Positions 36,684-45,465 of a stretch of 64,000 bases of DNA are shown piece after piece. A model generated the notes under the pieces. That model ran no database searches, was not told the DNA's origin, and saw only the letters and a list, made by a program, of their open reading frames with translations. A program made the translations under genes and the position numbers. Every line of letters starts with the position of its first letter. Positions within the stretch are counted from its first letter, which is position 1. The DNA is from Actinokineospora enzanensis DSM 44649. GTDB lineage: Bacteria > Actinomycetota > Actinomycetes > Mycobacteriales > Pseudonocardiaceae. Location: positions 213,760 through 277,759 of the forward strand of contig NZ_KB894408.1 in assembly GCF_000374445.1 (NCBI RefSeq), written 5' to 3'.

Positions 36684-37640
36684 TCAAGCAGGTTTGCGGC
36701 CGCTGATCAGCACGTTGTAGAACACCTCGCGCGGCAGGACCTTGCTCAGTACCCGTTCGTCCAACCAGGACAGCCGCTGCCACGTGCGGTAGGCGAACAT
36801 GGCCCAGCCGAAGCCCAGCTTCTCCCGGGGCACGGCGGCCTCGAAAGTCCGCACCGGCCAGCCGAACAGGGCGGCGGCGAACTCCTCGGTGACCGCGCGC
36901 ACGTCGACCATGCCCGAGTCGCGGGCCAGGGTCTCCAGCTCGCCCGGGTCGAAGGTGTGCAGGTCGACCACGGCCTCCAGCGCGGCCGCGCGGGAGGACT
37001 CGTCCAGTTCCTCCTGGGGGCGGCGCCAGTCGCGCAGGGGGGCGAGCTTGGTCAGGTTGGTGGTGAGCCACCAGGTGGCGTGGCCGAGCTTGCGCGCGTA
37101 CCGGTCGCCGACGCGGGTTGGCTCGCCCGCGAAGACGAACCGGCCGCCCGGCTTGAGGACGCGGCGGACCTCGCGGAACGCCGTGGGCAGGTCGGGGATG
37201 TGGTGCAGCACGGCGTGGCCGACGACCAAGTCGAAACTCTCGTCGTCGTACGGGATGCGTTCCGCGTCGGCGACCCGGCCCGCCACGTCGAGCCCCAGGT
37301 TGCGGGCGTTGCGCAGGGCGACCTCGACCATGCCCGGCGACAGGTCGGTGACGTAGCCCTTCTGCCCGATCCCGCCCTGCATCAGGTTGAGCAGGAAGAA
37401 ACCGGTGCCGCTGCCCAGCTCCATGACCTTCTCGTACGGCCGGTCCGCCGACCCCGCCGCCGCGTGGAAGCGGCCGGTGGCGTAGTCGATGCAGCGTTCG
37501 TCGTAGGAGATCGACCACTTCTCGTCGTACGTGCCCGCTTCCCAGTCGTGGTAGAGGACGTTGGCGAGCTTGGGGTCGGCGTAGGCGGCCTGGACCTCCT
37601 CGGCGGTGGCGTGCGGGTTCGGCGTCGGGTCAGCGGCCAT
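36684..37640 (-). CDS. SAM-dependent methyltransferase (Rv3038c-like)
   Basis: The 318-residue protein has 'V-M-E-L-G-S-G-T-G-F-F-L-L-N-L', 'V-T-D-L-S-P-G-M-V-E-V-A' and 'D-L-V-V-G-H-A-V-L-H-H-I-P-D-L', followed by 'L-K-P-G-G-R-F-V-F-A-G-E-P-T', typical of UbiE-like methyltransferases. It lies next to the enoyl-CoA hydratase and ABC-ATPase genes in the order Rv3038c-Rv3039c-(Rv3041c). Its start at ATG 37640 overlaps the hydratase stop. Substrate unknown. Confidence 0.78.
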   Translation of the reverse strand: MAADPTPNPHATAEEVQAAYADPKLANVLYHDWEAGTYDEKWSISYDERCIDYATGRFHAAAGSADRPYEKVMELGSGTGFFLLNLMQGGIGQKGYVTDLSPGMVEVALRNARNLGLDVAGRVADAERIPYDDESFDLVVGHAVLHHIPDLPTAFREVRRVLKPGGRFVFAGEPTRVGDRYARKLGHATWWLTTNLTKLAPLRDWRRPQEELDESSRAAALEAVVDLHTFDPGELETLARDSGMVDVRAVTEEFAAALFGWPVRTFEAAVPREKLGFGWAMFAYRTWQRLSWLDERVLSKVLPREVFYNVLISGRKPA

Positions 37641-38409
37641 TGAACTCCGCCTTTCCCGGGCCGTTCTCGATGAACGAGCGCAGCCCCGTGGCCGTGTCCT
37701 CGGTCGCGAACAGGCCGGTGAACAGTGTCGACTCCAACCGCAGTGCGTTGTCCAGGTCGATGTCGGCGCCACCGTCGATGGCCGCCTTGGCCGCCGCGAG
37801 CGCCCGCGATGCCGCTCTGGTGAACCGGCCCGCCCAGCGGCGCGCTGCCTCGTAGACGTCGTCGGGGGCGACGACCTCGTCCACCATGCCGATCGCCAAT
37901 GCCTCCTCGGCGGGCACGAACCGTCCGGTGTAGACGATGTCCTTGGTGCGAGCGGGGCCGATCAGCCGGGTCAGCCGCTGGGTGCCGCCCGCGCCCGGGA
38001 TCAGGCCGAGCAGCGTCTCCGGCTGGCCGACCTTGGCGTTGTCGCCCGCGATCCGGCGGTCGCAGCACAGCGCCAGCTCGTAGCCGCCGCCCAGGGCGAA
38101 GCCGGTGATGGCCGCGACGGTCGGCTTGGGCAGCCGCGCCACGACCGAGAGCGACTCGCTCAGCTCGGGGCCGTAGTCGCAGATGTCCGCATAGGACATC
38201 GCGGCGAACTCCTTGATGTCCGCGCCTGCCGCGAACACCTTCGGGCCGCCGTAGACGATCACCGCCCGGACATCCGCCCGGCCGCCCGCCTCCAGCGCGG
38301 CCACCCGCAGCTCGGCCTGCAGCTGCCGGTTGATCGCGTTCATCGGCGGCCGGTTCAGCCGGATGGTGCCGATGCCGTCCTCGACGTCGAGCGTGACGAA
38401 CTCACCCAC
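37630..38409 (-). CDS. Enoyl-CoA hydratase (EchA17/Rv3039c-like)
   Basis: About 259 residues; I chose GTG 38409 because AGGAGGG lies 7 bases upstream. Crotonase motifs are present: 'F-A-A-G-A-D-I-K-E-F' (oxyanion hole), 'G-F-A-L-G-G-G-Y-E-L-A-L', and 'G-Q-P-E-T-L-L-G-L-I-P-G-A-G-G-T-Q-R-L' with the first catalytic Glu. The second Glu position is Asp in 'T-K-D-I-V-Y-T-G'. The likely reaction is hydration of enoyl-CoA, although the substitution may change specificity. Confidence 0.82.
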   Translation of the reverse strand: MGEFVTLDVEDGIGTIRLNRPPMNAINRQLQAELRVAALEAGGRADVRAVIVYGGPKVFAAGADIKEFAAMSYADICDYGPELSESLSVVARLPKPTVAAITGFALGGGYELALCCDRRIAGDNAKVGQPETLLGLIPGAGGTQRLTRLIGPARTKDIVYTGRFVPAEEALAIGMVDEVVAPDDVYEAARRWAGRFTRAASRALAAAKAAIDGGADIDLDNALRLESTLFTGLFATEDTATGLRSFIENGPGKAEFNGR

Positions 38410-38462
38410 GGTGGTGCCCTCCTGCCGGTCCATGGTCGAACGAAGGTTACCCACAGGTAAAA

Positions 38463-39299
38463 CTAGTGGCTGCGCCGCGCGAAGAAGCGGTCGCCGGAGC
38501 GTTCCAGCTCCAGCGACTGGCCGAACGCGGCGGACAGGTTCTCGCCGGTGAGGACCTCGTCGATCAGGCCCTGCGCGACCACGCCGCCGTGCGAGAGCAG
38601 CAGCAGGTGGGTGAAGCCGGGCGGGATCTCCTCCACGTGGTGGGTGACCAGCACGGTGGCGGGCGCGTCCGGGTCCAGCGCCAGGTCGGTCAGCCGGGCC
38701 ACCAGGTCCTCGCGGCCGCCCAGGTCGAGGCCCGCGGCGGGCTCGTCGAGCAGCAGCAGCTCCGGGTCGGTCATCAGCGCGCGGGCGATCAGGGTGCGCT
38801 TGCGCTCGCCCTCGGACAGGGTGCCGAAGGTGCGGTCGGCCAGCCCGGCGATGCCCATGGCCTTGAGCAGGTCGGCGGCCCGGCCGGTGTCGAGCCGGTC
38901 GTACTCCTCGCGGCCGCGGCCGAGCACCGCGTACCCGGCGCTGACCACGACGTCGAGCACCTTCTCGTCCTGCGGGAGCCGGTTGCCGGTGGCGGCGGTG
39001 GCGAAGCCGACGCGGGTGCGCAGCTCGAACACGTTGACCCGGCCGAGGCGCTCGCCGAGCACGTGCACGGTGCCGGTGGTCGGGTGCAGCTCGGCACCGG
39101 CGAGGCGGAGCAGGGTGGTCTTGCCCGCGCCGTTGCTGCCCAGGATCACCCAGCGCTCGTCCAGCTCGACGCGCCAGTTCACCCCTTGGAGCAGGTCGGT
39201 GCCGCCGCGGCGCACGCCCACGTCGGCCATGTGCAGCACGAGGTCATCGAGGTTGTCCGGAACGCTGTCGGCCTGGGTCCGCGAGGTCACGGCCGCCAT
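38463..39299 (-). CDS. ABC transporter ATP-binding protein (Rv3041c-like)
   Basis: The 278-residue ATPase has Walker A 'G-S-N-G-A-G-K-T-T', signature 'L-S-E-G-E-R-K-R', Walker B 'L-L-L-L-D-E-P-A-A-G-L-D' and the H-loop 'T-H-H-V-E-E-I'. No membrane permease gene is adjacent, as in the mycobacterial counterpart. The ATG at 39299 is preferred over one 15 bases further out by position. Its function in transport or in a soluble role is not known. Confidence 0.85.
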   Translation of the reverse strand: MAAVTSRTQADSVPDNLDDLVLHMADVGVRRGGTDLLQGVNWRVELDERWVILGSNGAGKTTLLRLAGAELHPTTGTVHVLGERLGRVNVFELRTRVGFATAATGNRLPQDEKVLDVVVSAGYAVLGRGREEYDRLDTGRAADLLKAMGIAGLADRTFGTLSEGERKRTLIARALMTDPELLLLDEPAAGLDLGGREDLVARLTDLALDPDAPATVLVTHHVEEIPPGFTHLLLLSHGGVVAQGLIDEVLTGENLSAAFGQSLELERSGDRFFARRSH

Positions 39300-39415
39300 T
39301 CTGCCTTTGCCCACCCGTGCGCGGTGTTTGCCTCCCCGAGCACCCCCGCTCGGCCGGGGCCGCCGGGCCGGGTTGACTGGCCCGGCAGGTCGGGATGTGC
39401 AGCGAGGAGGGGTCC

Positions 39416-39796
39416 ATGGCGGGCGGGTACACCGTCGACACGACGAGCCTGGCGATCCGCGTCGGCGAGCTGAGGGCGCTGGCCGACGAGGTGGCCGCGG
39501 CGGCGGACGCGCTGCAGGGGGCGAGCGGCGACCTGGGGCCGGGCGACCTCGCGGCGGCCGCGCGGGAGATCGCGGACCAGTGGCGGGACGACCTTGGCTC
39601 GATGCGCGACAAGATCGACAAGATCGCGGACAACGTGCGCAAGGCCGTGGACAACTACGCGGCCGTCGAGCAGGGCGGCGCGGACCGGATGCGTCTCGCG
39701 GTCCAGCACTCCGTCGCCGAACAGCAGCTGGCAGTGCTGCGCGCGGGCGCGGCCAACCAGCAGGCCGCGGCGAACCGACTGTCGGCGGGGGGCTGA
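39416..39796 (+). CDS. WXG100/EspC-like small secretion-associated protein
   Basis: The 126-residue helical protein has a helix-turn-helix hairpin look with 'L-R-A-L-A-D-E-V-A-A-A-A-D-A-L' and 'I-A-D-N-V-R-K-A-V-D-N-Y-A-A-V-E'. The typical W-x-G turn is replaced by 'Q-W-R-D-D-L'. A GAGGAGGGG ribosome site precedes the ATG. Such proteins pair with type VII secretion cargos; the next gene fits that role. Confidence 0.65.
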   Translation: MAGGYTVDTTSLAIRVGELRALADEVAAAADALQGASGDLGPGDLAAAAREIADQWRDDLGSMRDKIDKIADNVRKAVDNYAAVEQGGADRMRLAVQHSVAEQQLAVLRAGAANQQAAANRLSAGG

Positions 39797-39798
39797 CG

Positions 39799-41139
39799 AT
39801 GTCGCGGAGCTATCCGACGCTCGGGTTCGACCCGACGCCCGGTGAGCAGTCGGCCGTCCAGGCGCTGCTCGTCGAGATGGCCGAGGTGCAGACGATGCTG
39901 GCCGCGGTCGCGCCCCGGCTCAGCGAGGCCGTGAAGATCACCGACGACGCGGACTGGGGCGGCTCGGCGGCCGAGGAGTTCAGCGACCACGGCGACGACC
40001 TGCCCAAGGGCATCAGCAAGGGCGCCGAGTCGATGGGCAAGGTCACCGACGCGCTGGTCGCCTGGGCCGGGCGGCTCAAGGCCAACCAGGACCGGGCCGA
40101 CGAGCTGGAGGCCGCGGCGAAGCGGCTGAAGCGGGCGGCCGAGGACGCCGCCGACGCGCAGACCCATGCGGCGAGCGCGATCCCGACCGACACGACCCGG
40201 CCGGACTACCAGGCGAAGTACGACGCGTTCCTGGGCGCGGTCGACCGGGCCGCGTCCGCCCAGGCCGACCTCGACCGCGTGATCGACGACGCACATCGCC
40301 TGGAGCGCAGGCACCTGCGCGAGGCGAACCAGGCGGCGGAGGCGATCCGCAGCGGCCCGAACGAGGTGTTCAAGCCGGAGAACGACGGCTGGTACGTGCA
40401 GGTGTTCGACGGCATCGGCAAGACCTCGGGCATCGTGGCCAGCGCGTCCGCCGCCATCGCCGCAAGCTCGCTGTTGATCCCCGGTGTCGGCGAGGTCGTC
40501 GCCCCGGTGGCGGGCACGGTCGCCGCGGCCGCGGGCGGCGTCAACGCGCTCACCGGCCTGGCCCAGCACGCGGTCGGCTCGGCCAACGCGCCGAGCCGGC
40601 TGGACATCGGCCTGGGCCTGGCCCCCGGCCGCACGGTCACCTCGGGCGCGATCGGCGCGGGCAAGGGCCTGCTCGGCGACGCGATCGAGGACGGCGGCCG
40701 CCTGGGCAAGGTCGTCAAGGGCACCCGCGACGGCGCGCGGAGCGGCTTCGAGTCCGGCGGCCTCGGCAAGCTCCGCAAGGACCTCGGCGAGATCCGCGCC
40801 GCCCGCGCCGACCAGGACTCCCTCACCGACGCCCTGCGCGCGAAGGGCACCAAGGACCTCCGCGACAAGGGCGACAAGCTCGCGCGCATGTTCCAGGACC
40901 CGGAGAAGTTCACCCCCGCCCAACGCGACGCCCTCGGCCGCCTCCGCTCCGCGGGCGACGCGTACTCCGCGGCGCTGGACACGACGGTGAAGTCCCTGGG
41001 CGCGGCGGGCGTGGAGCTGACTCCGGAACAACGCCGCGAGATCGAGTACCTGCGCTTGGCGGGCAACCCGGGCCGATCGAGCGCGGAGACCGCGGCGGTC
41101 AACCTCTCCGCGTCGGAGCTGAGGGACCACACCAAGTGA
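39799..41139 (+). CDS. Putative type VII secretion cargo with WXG-like N-terminus
   Basis: The 446-residue protein opens 'Y-P-T-L-G-F-D-P-T-P-G', a pattern of actinobacterial WXG100-like secreted proteins, followed by a helical bundle with 'D-W-G-G-S-A-A-E-E-F' (W-x-G) at about residue 54. A hydrophobic Gly/Ala-rich segment (residues 215-255) may insert in membranes. The last 150 residues are charged helices with no toxin motif that I recognise. It starts three bases after the previous stop. Confidence 0.6.
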   Translation: MSRSYPTLGFDPTPGEQSAVQALLVEMAEVQTMLAAVAPRLSEAVKITDDADWGGSAAEEFSDHGDDLPKGISKGAESMGKVTDALVAWAGRLKANQDRADELEAAAKRLKRAAEDAADAQTHAASAIPTDTTRPDYQAKYDAFLGAVDRAASAQADLDRVIDDAHRLERRHLREANQAAEAIRSGPNEVFKPENDGWYVQVFDGIGKTSGIVASASAAIAASSLLIPGVGEVVAPVAGTVAAAAGGVNALTGLAQHAVGSANAPSRLDIGLGLAPGRTVTSGAIGAGKGLLGDAIEDGGRLGKVVKGTRDGARSGFESGGLGKLRKDLGEIRAARADQDSLTDALRAKGTKDLRDKGDKLARMFQDPEKFTPAQRDALGRLRSAGDAYSAALDTTVKSLGAAGVELTPEQRREIEYLRLAGNPGRSSAETAAVNLSASELRDHTK

Positions 41140-41176
41140 CACCGAACCCCACGACCGAACCGAGGGAGCACACCAC

Positions 41177-41827
41177 GTGAGGCTGGCGATGCCGTCGGCG
41201 GTCCGGCGGTTGCCGCTGGCCGAGCCGGACCGGGCCGTCCGCGAGTTCGCCGCGATCATCGGGGAGCTGCGGGACGCCCCCGCCGGAGCCGCCGCCGACC
41301 TGGAGGCGCTCGCCGCCGAGGCCATCGACGCCGCCCGGCGCGATGGCGCGTTCCTGATGGCCGTGGTGGCTCCGGCCGACGCCGATCCCGCGCTGCTGAT
41401 TGGCGTGCCCCTGGCGGTTCCCCCGACCTGGGACACGACGACGGTGGACGGCGTGCGCGACGCCGTGGAGGACGTCGGCGGCCCGGACGTCCGCCGCACC
41501 GTGGTGATCGACAGCCCCATCGGCCCCGCGGTGGTGGCCCAGCGCGTCCCGGGGATCGAGCAAGCACGGGCAGGACTGCCGCTCACCCTCCAGCTCCAGG
41601 CATTCATCCCCGAACCAGGCTCGGGCCGCATGCTGCTACTCACCCTCACCGCCCCCTCCCAGCGCGGATGGCCATCCCACCAGGCACTCTTCGCCGCCCT
41701 CGTCGGCTCCGCCAGCCCCACCACCAGCCCCGTCGACCAACCCGCTCCACCACCCCCGACCACTCGCCGCCCACGCCCCCACCCGGCCGACGACGACTCC
41801 TACGAACACCACACCTACCAGCTCTGA
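41177..41827 (+). CDS. Conserved actinobacterial protein of the WXG module (216 aa)
   Basis: The GTG at 41177 is preceded by AGGGAG. The protein is alpha/beta over residues 1-165 (A-F-L-M-A-V-V-A, R-T-V-V-I-D-S-P-I-G-P-A-V-V) and ends in a Pro/Thr-rich disordered tail (P-A-P-P-P-P-T-T-R-R-P). It is co-directional with the secretion cargo and may be its chaperone or immunity protein. Family unknown. Confidence 0.55.
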   Translation: MRLAMPSAVRRLPLAEPDRAVREFAAIIGELRDAPAGAAADLEALAAEAIDAARRDGAFLMAVVAPADADPALLIGVPLAVPPTWDTTTVDGVRDAVEDVGGPDVRRTVVIDSPIGPAVVAQRVPGIEQARAGLPLTLQLQAFIPEPGSGRMLLLTLTAPSQRGWPSHQALFAALVGSASPTTSPVDQPAPPPPTTRRPRPHPADDDSYEHHTYQL

Positions 41828-42204
41828 CCTGCTCCGAGCCGCCCTCCGGCCACCCCGGAAGACTCGTCCGAGCACCCCACCGATCGACCCCGACCCACCC
41901 CACCTACCGACTCCGGCCAGTCCACACGCCCCACAGCGCCTCACCGGCCGACCACCCTCAGCCGACCATCACCGACGTGACCGCTCAGCTCCCCCAGCCC
42001 CGCATCTCCGGCCACACACCCCGGCCCCAACCGCCCCAAGATCGACATCCGCCCCGGGAACACGCCCCTCCCACCCGGGGGCTGGCCGGCGCGTGAGCCT
42101 ATCGCCGCAGGTCAGGGCCGCGAAAGAGGCGCCAGAGGCCCGGTGGACAAGTCCGCCACCCCGGTGGACAACTCGAAGATCCCGGTTTGGGGGAAAATGG
42201 TCGG
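41828..42204. other. Intergenic region before glgX
   Basis: This C-rich stretch of 377 bases contains open frames but no credible ribosome site or protein pattern. It includes two GGTGGACAA sequences near 42141 and 42162, which are DnaA-box-like, and GGGGGAAAA ahead of the glgX start. I see no clear promoter. Confidence 0.5.
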
Positions 42205-44325
42205 GTGCCGCACACAGCTCCGCGACCCGGACACCCGTTCCCGCTCGGCGCCCACCCCGAATCCGGGGGCGTGCGCTTCGCCGTCGCCTCGTCGGTCGCC
42301 GACGCGGTGGAGCTGTGCCTGATCTCGGAGGACGACGACGGCAAACCGGTCGAGCAACGGGTGGAGCTGGCCGAGCGCACGTTCGGGATCTGGCACAGCG
42401 TGGTCCCCGGCGTCACCCCCGGCCAGCGCTACGGCTACCGCGTGCACGGCCCGTACGACACCTCCCGCGGCCTGCGCTGCAACCCGGCGAAGCTGCTGGT
42501 CGACCCCTATGCCCGGCGTGTCGCGGGCACGGTCACCGACCTGAACGCGACCCGCGGCTACCGGGGCGACCCGATGACCGGCGCCCCTTCGCGCGCCGAC
42601 TCGCTGGGTTCGGTCCCCCTGTCGGTGGTCACCTCACCGGGTGGTCCCGACACCGGCCGACGCCCGGACGTGCCGTTCGAGGAGACCGTCGTCTACGAGC
42701 TGCACGTGCGCGGCTTCACCAAGCTGCACCCGGACGTGCCCAAGAACCTGCGCGGCACCTACCTCGGCCTCGCGCACCCGGCCGTCGTCGAGCACCTCGT
42801 GCGGCTGGGCGTCACCGCCGTCGAGCTGCTGCCGGTGCACGCGCACGCCGACGAGCCGATGCTGTTGCGCTCGGGCAGGCACAACTACTGGGGCTACTCC
42901 ACGCTCGGCTACCTCGCCCCGCACTCGGGCTACGCGAGCAGGCCGGGGCACGAGGTGGAGGAGTTCCGCACGATGGTGGCCGCGATGCACGCGGTCGGCA
43001 TCGAGGTGATCCTGGACGTGGTCTACAACCACACCTGCGAGGGCGGGGTGGCCGGGCCGACGTTGTCCATGCGCGGGTTCGACGCGCCCGCCTACTACCT
43101 GATGGACGACCAGGGCCGCGACATCGACTTCACCGGCTGCGGCAACACCCTGGACCCCGGCTCGCCCACGGTCGTGCGCCTGGTCACCGACTCGATGCGG
43201 TACTTCGCCGCCGAGCTGGGCGTGGACGGGTTCCGGCTGGACCTGGCCAGCGCGCTGGGCAGGCCGCACGGCGGCGGGTTCGACCCGGACTCGGCGCTGC
43301 TGACCGCGATCACCGCGGACCCGGTGCTGTCCAACCGGAAGCTGATCGCCGAGCCGTGGGACTGCACCGGCGAGGGTTACCGGGTCGGTGGTTTCGGTGT
43401 GCAGTGGGCGGAGTGGAACGGCCGGTTCCGCGACGGCGCGCGGGATTTCTGGCGCGGCGCGACAGGTCCGCGTGACCTGGCCTACCGGCTGTCGGGCTCG
43501 TCCGACCTGTACGCGGGCAGGCGGCCGTGGGCGTCGGTGAACTTCATCACCGCGCACGACGGTTTCACCCTGCGCGACCTGGTGTCCTACGACCACAAGC
43601 ACAACCACGAGAACGGCGAGCACGGCGCCGACGGCACCAACGACAACCGTTCCTGGAACTGCGGCGTCGAGGGCGAGACAGGCGACCCCGGCGTGCTGGC
43701 GTTGCGCGACCGCCAGGCCCGCAACCTGCTGGGCACCCTGTTGTTGTCCACCGGCACGCCGATGCTGGTGGCCGGGGACGAGCGTTGGCGCACACAGCAC
43801 GGGAACAACAACCCCTACTGCCTGGACAACCAGACGTCGTGGGTGGACTGGAGCGCCGACAAGCGCGGCGACGACCTGTTGGCGTTCACCCGGCGGCTGA
43901 TCGCGTTGCGCGCGGAGTCGCCCGCGTTGCGTCAACCCCAGTTCTTCGACGGCCGTCCCACCCGGTCCGGTGAGCCGGACCTGGTGTGGTTCCGGCCGGA
44001 CGGCGAGCCGATGGTGGAGACGGACTGGTTCGACGACGGCAGCCGCACGATCGGGATGTGGATCGACGGCTCGGAGTGCCTGTCCCGCAACCGGGAGGGC
44101 GAGCTGGTCGCGGACGACTCGTGGTTGCTGCTGCTGCACGCGGGCGCGGACGCCGTGGAGCTGGCGCTGCCCGGCGAGCGCTACGGCCGCCGTTATATTC
44201 CCGTCCTGGACAGCGGTACGCCGCGGGGAATTCCCAAAGACGCCGACCCGCTCCCGCCCGGCAAGCGGATTGTGCTGCCCGGACGCACGTTGTTGCTGCT
44301 CAGGGCGCCGCGTATCAATCCGTGA
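42205..44325 (+). CDS. glgX: Glycogen debranching enzyme GlgX
   Basis: About 706 residues from GTG 42205 (GGGGGA site 9-10 bases upstream; a TTG at 42187 is less likely). It has an N-terminal CBM48 (F-P-L-G-A-H-P, R-F-A-V-A-S) and a GH13 barrel with 'V-V-Y-N-H-T-C-E-G', 'G-F-R-L-D-L-A-S-A-L' (nucleophile Asp), 'I-A-E-P-W-D-C' (acid Glu) and 'F-I-T-A-H-D-G-F-T-L-R-D-L-V'. It hydrolyses alpha-1,6 branches of phosphorylase-limit glycogen. Confidence 0.93.
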   Translation: MPHTAPRPGHPFPLGAHPESGGVRFAVASSVADAVELCLISEDDDGKPVEQRVELAERTFGIWHSVVPGVTPGQRYGYRVHGPYDTSRGLRCNPAKLLVDPYARRVAGTVTDLNATRGYRGDPMTGAPSRADSLGSVPLSVVTSPGGPDTGRRPDVPFEETVVYELHVRGFTKLHPDVPKNLRGTYLGLAHPAVVEHLVRLGVTAVELLPVHAHADEPMLLRSGRHNYWGYSTLGYLAPHSGYASRPGHEVEEFRTMVAAMHAVGIEVILDVVYNHTCEGGVAGPTLSMRGFDAPAYYLMDDQGRDIDFTGCGNTLDPGSPTVVRLVTDSMRYFAAELGVDGFRLDLASALGRPHGGGFDPDSALLTAITADPVLSNRKLIAEPWDCTGEGYRVGGFGVQWAEWNGRFRDGARDFWRGATGPRDLAYRLSGSSDLYAGRRPWASVNFITAHDGFTLRDLVSYDHKHNHENGEHGADGTNDNRSWNCGVEGETGDPGVLALRDRQARNLLGTLLLSTGTPMLVAGDERWRTQHGNNNPYCLDNQTSWVDWSADKRGDDLLAFTRRLIALRAESPALRQPQFFDGRPTRSGEPDLVWFRPDGEPMVETDWFDDGSRTIGMWIDGSECLSRNREGELVADDSWLLLLHAGADAVELALPGERYGRRYIPVLDSGTPRGIPKDADPLPPGKRIVLPGRTLLLLRAPRINP

Positions 44326-44366
44326 GACACGTGGCCGCGGCGCGCGCCGCGTGCCACGATCGCGTC

Positions 44367-44474
44367 GTGACCAGGTCGCTGTTCCCGTGGCGCGACCGCA
44401 CGGTCGACCTCCTGCTGGTGGCGTCGTGCGGCTGTAGGCGCACGCGGCCCGCAGGCTCTCCGCTCGCCCGCTGA
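44367..44474 (+). CDS. Cysteine-containing leader peptide upstream of the cysteine dioxygenase operon
   Basis: A 35-codon frame starts at GTG 44367 (VTRSLFPWRDRTVDLLLVAS...) and contains 'R-T-V-D-L-L-L-V-A-S-C-G-C-R-R'. The pattern R-x-V-D-L-L-x-x-A-S plus Cys matches short leader peptides found ahead of actinobacterial sulfur genes, some of which act as cysteine-responsive attenuators in mycobacteria. It ends 56 bases before the dioxygenase start. The frame lies within a plausible 5' leader of the operon. Function is inferred. Confidence 0.6.
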   Translation: MTRSLFPWRDRTVDLLLVASCGCRRTRPAGSPLAR

Positions 44475-44530
44475 GTTTCGCGCGCGCCGCGTTCGGCTGT
44501 CGCATGAGGACACGAACGAGGAGTCACCCG

Positions 44531-45073
44531 ATGACCGCTCCGGCCGTCAGCCCGGAAATCCACCACCGCATCGACCTGCCCGGGGTGCGCGAGCTGCTCG
44601 CGCCCCGTGATCCACTGTGGACCCCGCGCGAGCTGCGCGACCTGACCGCCACCGTGGCGGCGGACTACGCCACCAGACTGCGTGACGTGGTGCGGTTCGC
44701 CAGTCCGCAACGCTGGTGGACGCGGCTCGCGCTCACCGACGAGGTGGAGCTGTGGCTGCTGTCCTGGCTGCCCGGCCAGGGCACCGCCCCGCACGACCAC
44801 GGTGGTGCCGCGGGTTCGTTCACGGTTCTGCTCGGTGAATTGTCCGAGAGTTACCGCTACCCGGCGGGCCCGATCCGTCACCACACACACGACGTCGGCG
44901 CGTCCATCGGTTTCGGGCAGGGACGCGCGCACCAGGTGCGCAACCTGGGCGCGGTACAGGCCGCGAGCGTGCACGCGTACTCACCGCCGTTGGTGCCCAC
45001 GCGCGAGTACGTCAGCCTGCGTGACGTACCGGACGAGATCCCGAGCCTGCCCGCGCAGCGGGTGGCGTTGTGA
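44531..45073 (+). CDS. Cysteine dioxygenase family protein (cupin)
   Basis: The 180-residue protein is a cupin of the cysteine dioxygenase type, with 'A-P-H-D-H-G-G-A-A-G-S-F' giving two iron-binding His and 'R-A-H-Q-V-R-N' the third, and 'L-L-S-W-L-P-G-Q'. It oxidises a thiol such as cysteine to the sulfinate. The ATG at 44531 has GAGGAG upstream. It is followed with a GTGA overlap by a rhodanese, so the two form a sulfur-oxidation pair downstream of a Cys leader peptide. Confidence 0.8.
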   Translation: MTAPAVSPEIHHRIDLPGVRELLAPRDPLWTPRELRDLTATVAADYATRLRDVVRFASPQRWWTRLALTDEVELWLLSWLPGQGTAPHDHGGAAGSFTVLLGELSESYRYPAGPIRHHTHDVGASIGFGQGRAHQVRNLGAVQAASVHAYSPPLVPTREYVSLRDVPDEIPSLPAQRVAL

Positions 45074-45465
45074 GCGCGGTCGACGACCAGCTCGCCTTGG
45101 CCCGCGCGGAGCTGGATCGCGTGGACCCCGAGACCGCGAACCGGCTGCGCGAGCAGGGCGCGCTGCTGGTGGACATCCGGCCGCTGGCCAACCGGTCGGC
45201 GGAGGGCGAGATCCCCGGAGCCGTGCCGGTCGAGCGCATCCACCTGGAGTGGCGTCTCGACCCGCACGGCTCCCACCGCATCGACGGGTTCGACGAGAAC
45301 ACGCCGGTGGTGGTGCTGTGCAACGAGGGTTACGCGTCCAGCTTCGCCGCGCGCGACCTGAAACGGATCGGCTTACCGCACGCGACAGACCTGATCGGCG
45401 GCTACCGCGCCTGGCACGCGGCAGGCCTGCCCACGGTCGAGGGCGGTACCCCCGCGGTCCCCTAG
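45070..45465 (+). CDS. Rhodanese-like sulfurtransferase
   Basis: The 131-residue single-domain rhodanese has 'L-L-V-D-I-R-P-L-A-N-R' (CDC25-like entry motif), 'G-A-V-P-V-E-R-I' and the active-site loop 'V-V-V-L-C-N-E-G-Y-A-S-S'. It transfers a sulfane sulfur to a nucleophile. The GTG start overlaps the dioxygenase stop, so expression is coupled. The 3' end overlaps trpF by 4 bases in convergent orientation. Confidence 0.85.
   Translation: MSAVDDQLALARAELDRVDPETANRLREQGALLVDIRPLANRSAEGEIPGAVPVERIHLEWRLDPHGSHRIDGFDENTPVVVLCNEGYASSFAARDLKRIGLPHATDLIGGYRAWHAAGLPTVEGGTPAVP

Noticed and set aside
38548..39798. An upstream extension of the 39799 secretion-cargo frame
   Set aside because: It runs antisense through the ABC-ATPase gene and in another frame through the WXG-like gene; the ATG at 39799 is the natural start.
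41668..42096. A 142-codon plus-strand frame before glgX
   Set aside because: It is Pro/Arg/Thr-rich, overlaps the 3' end of a better-supported gene and has no ribosome site.
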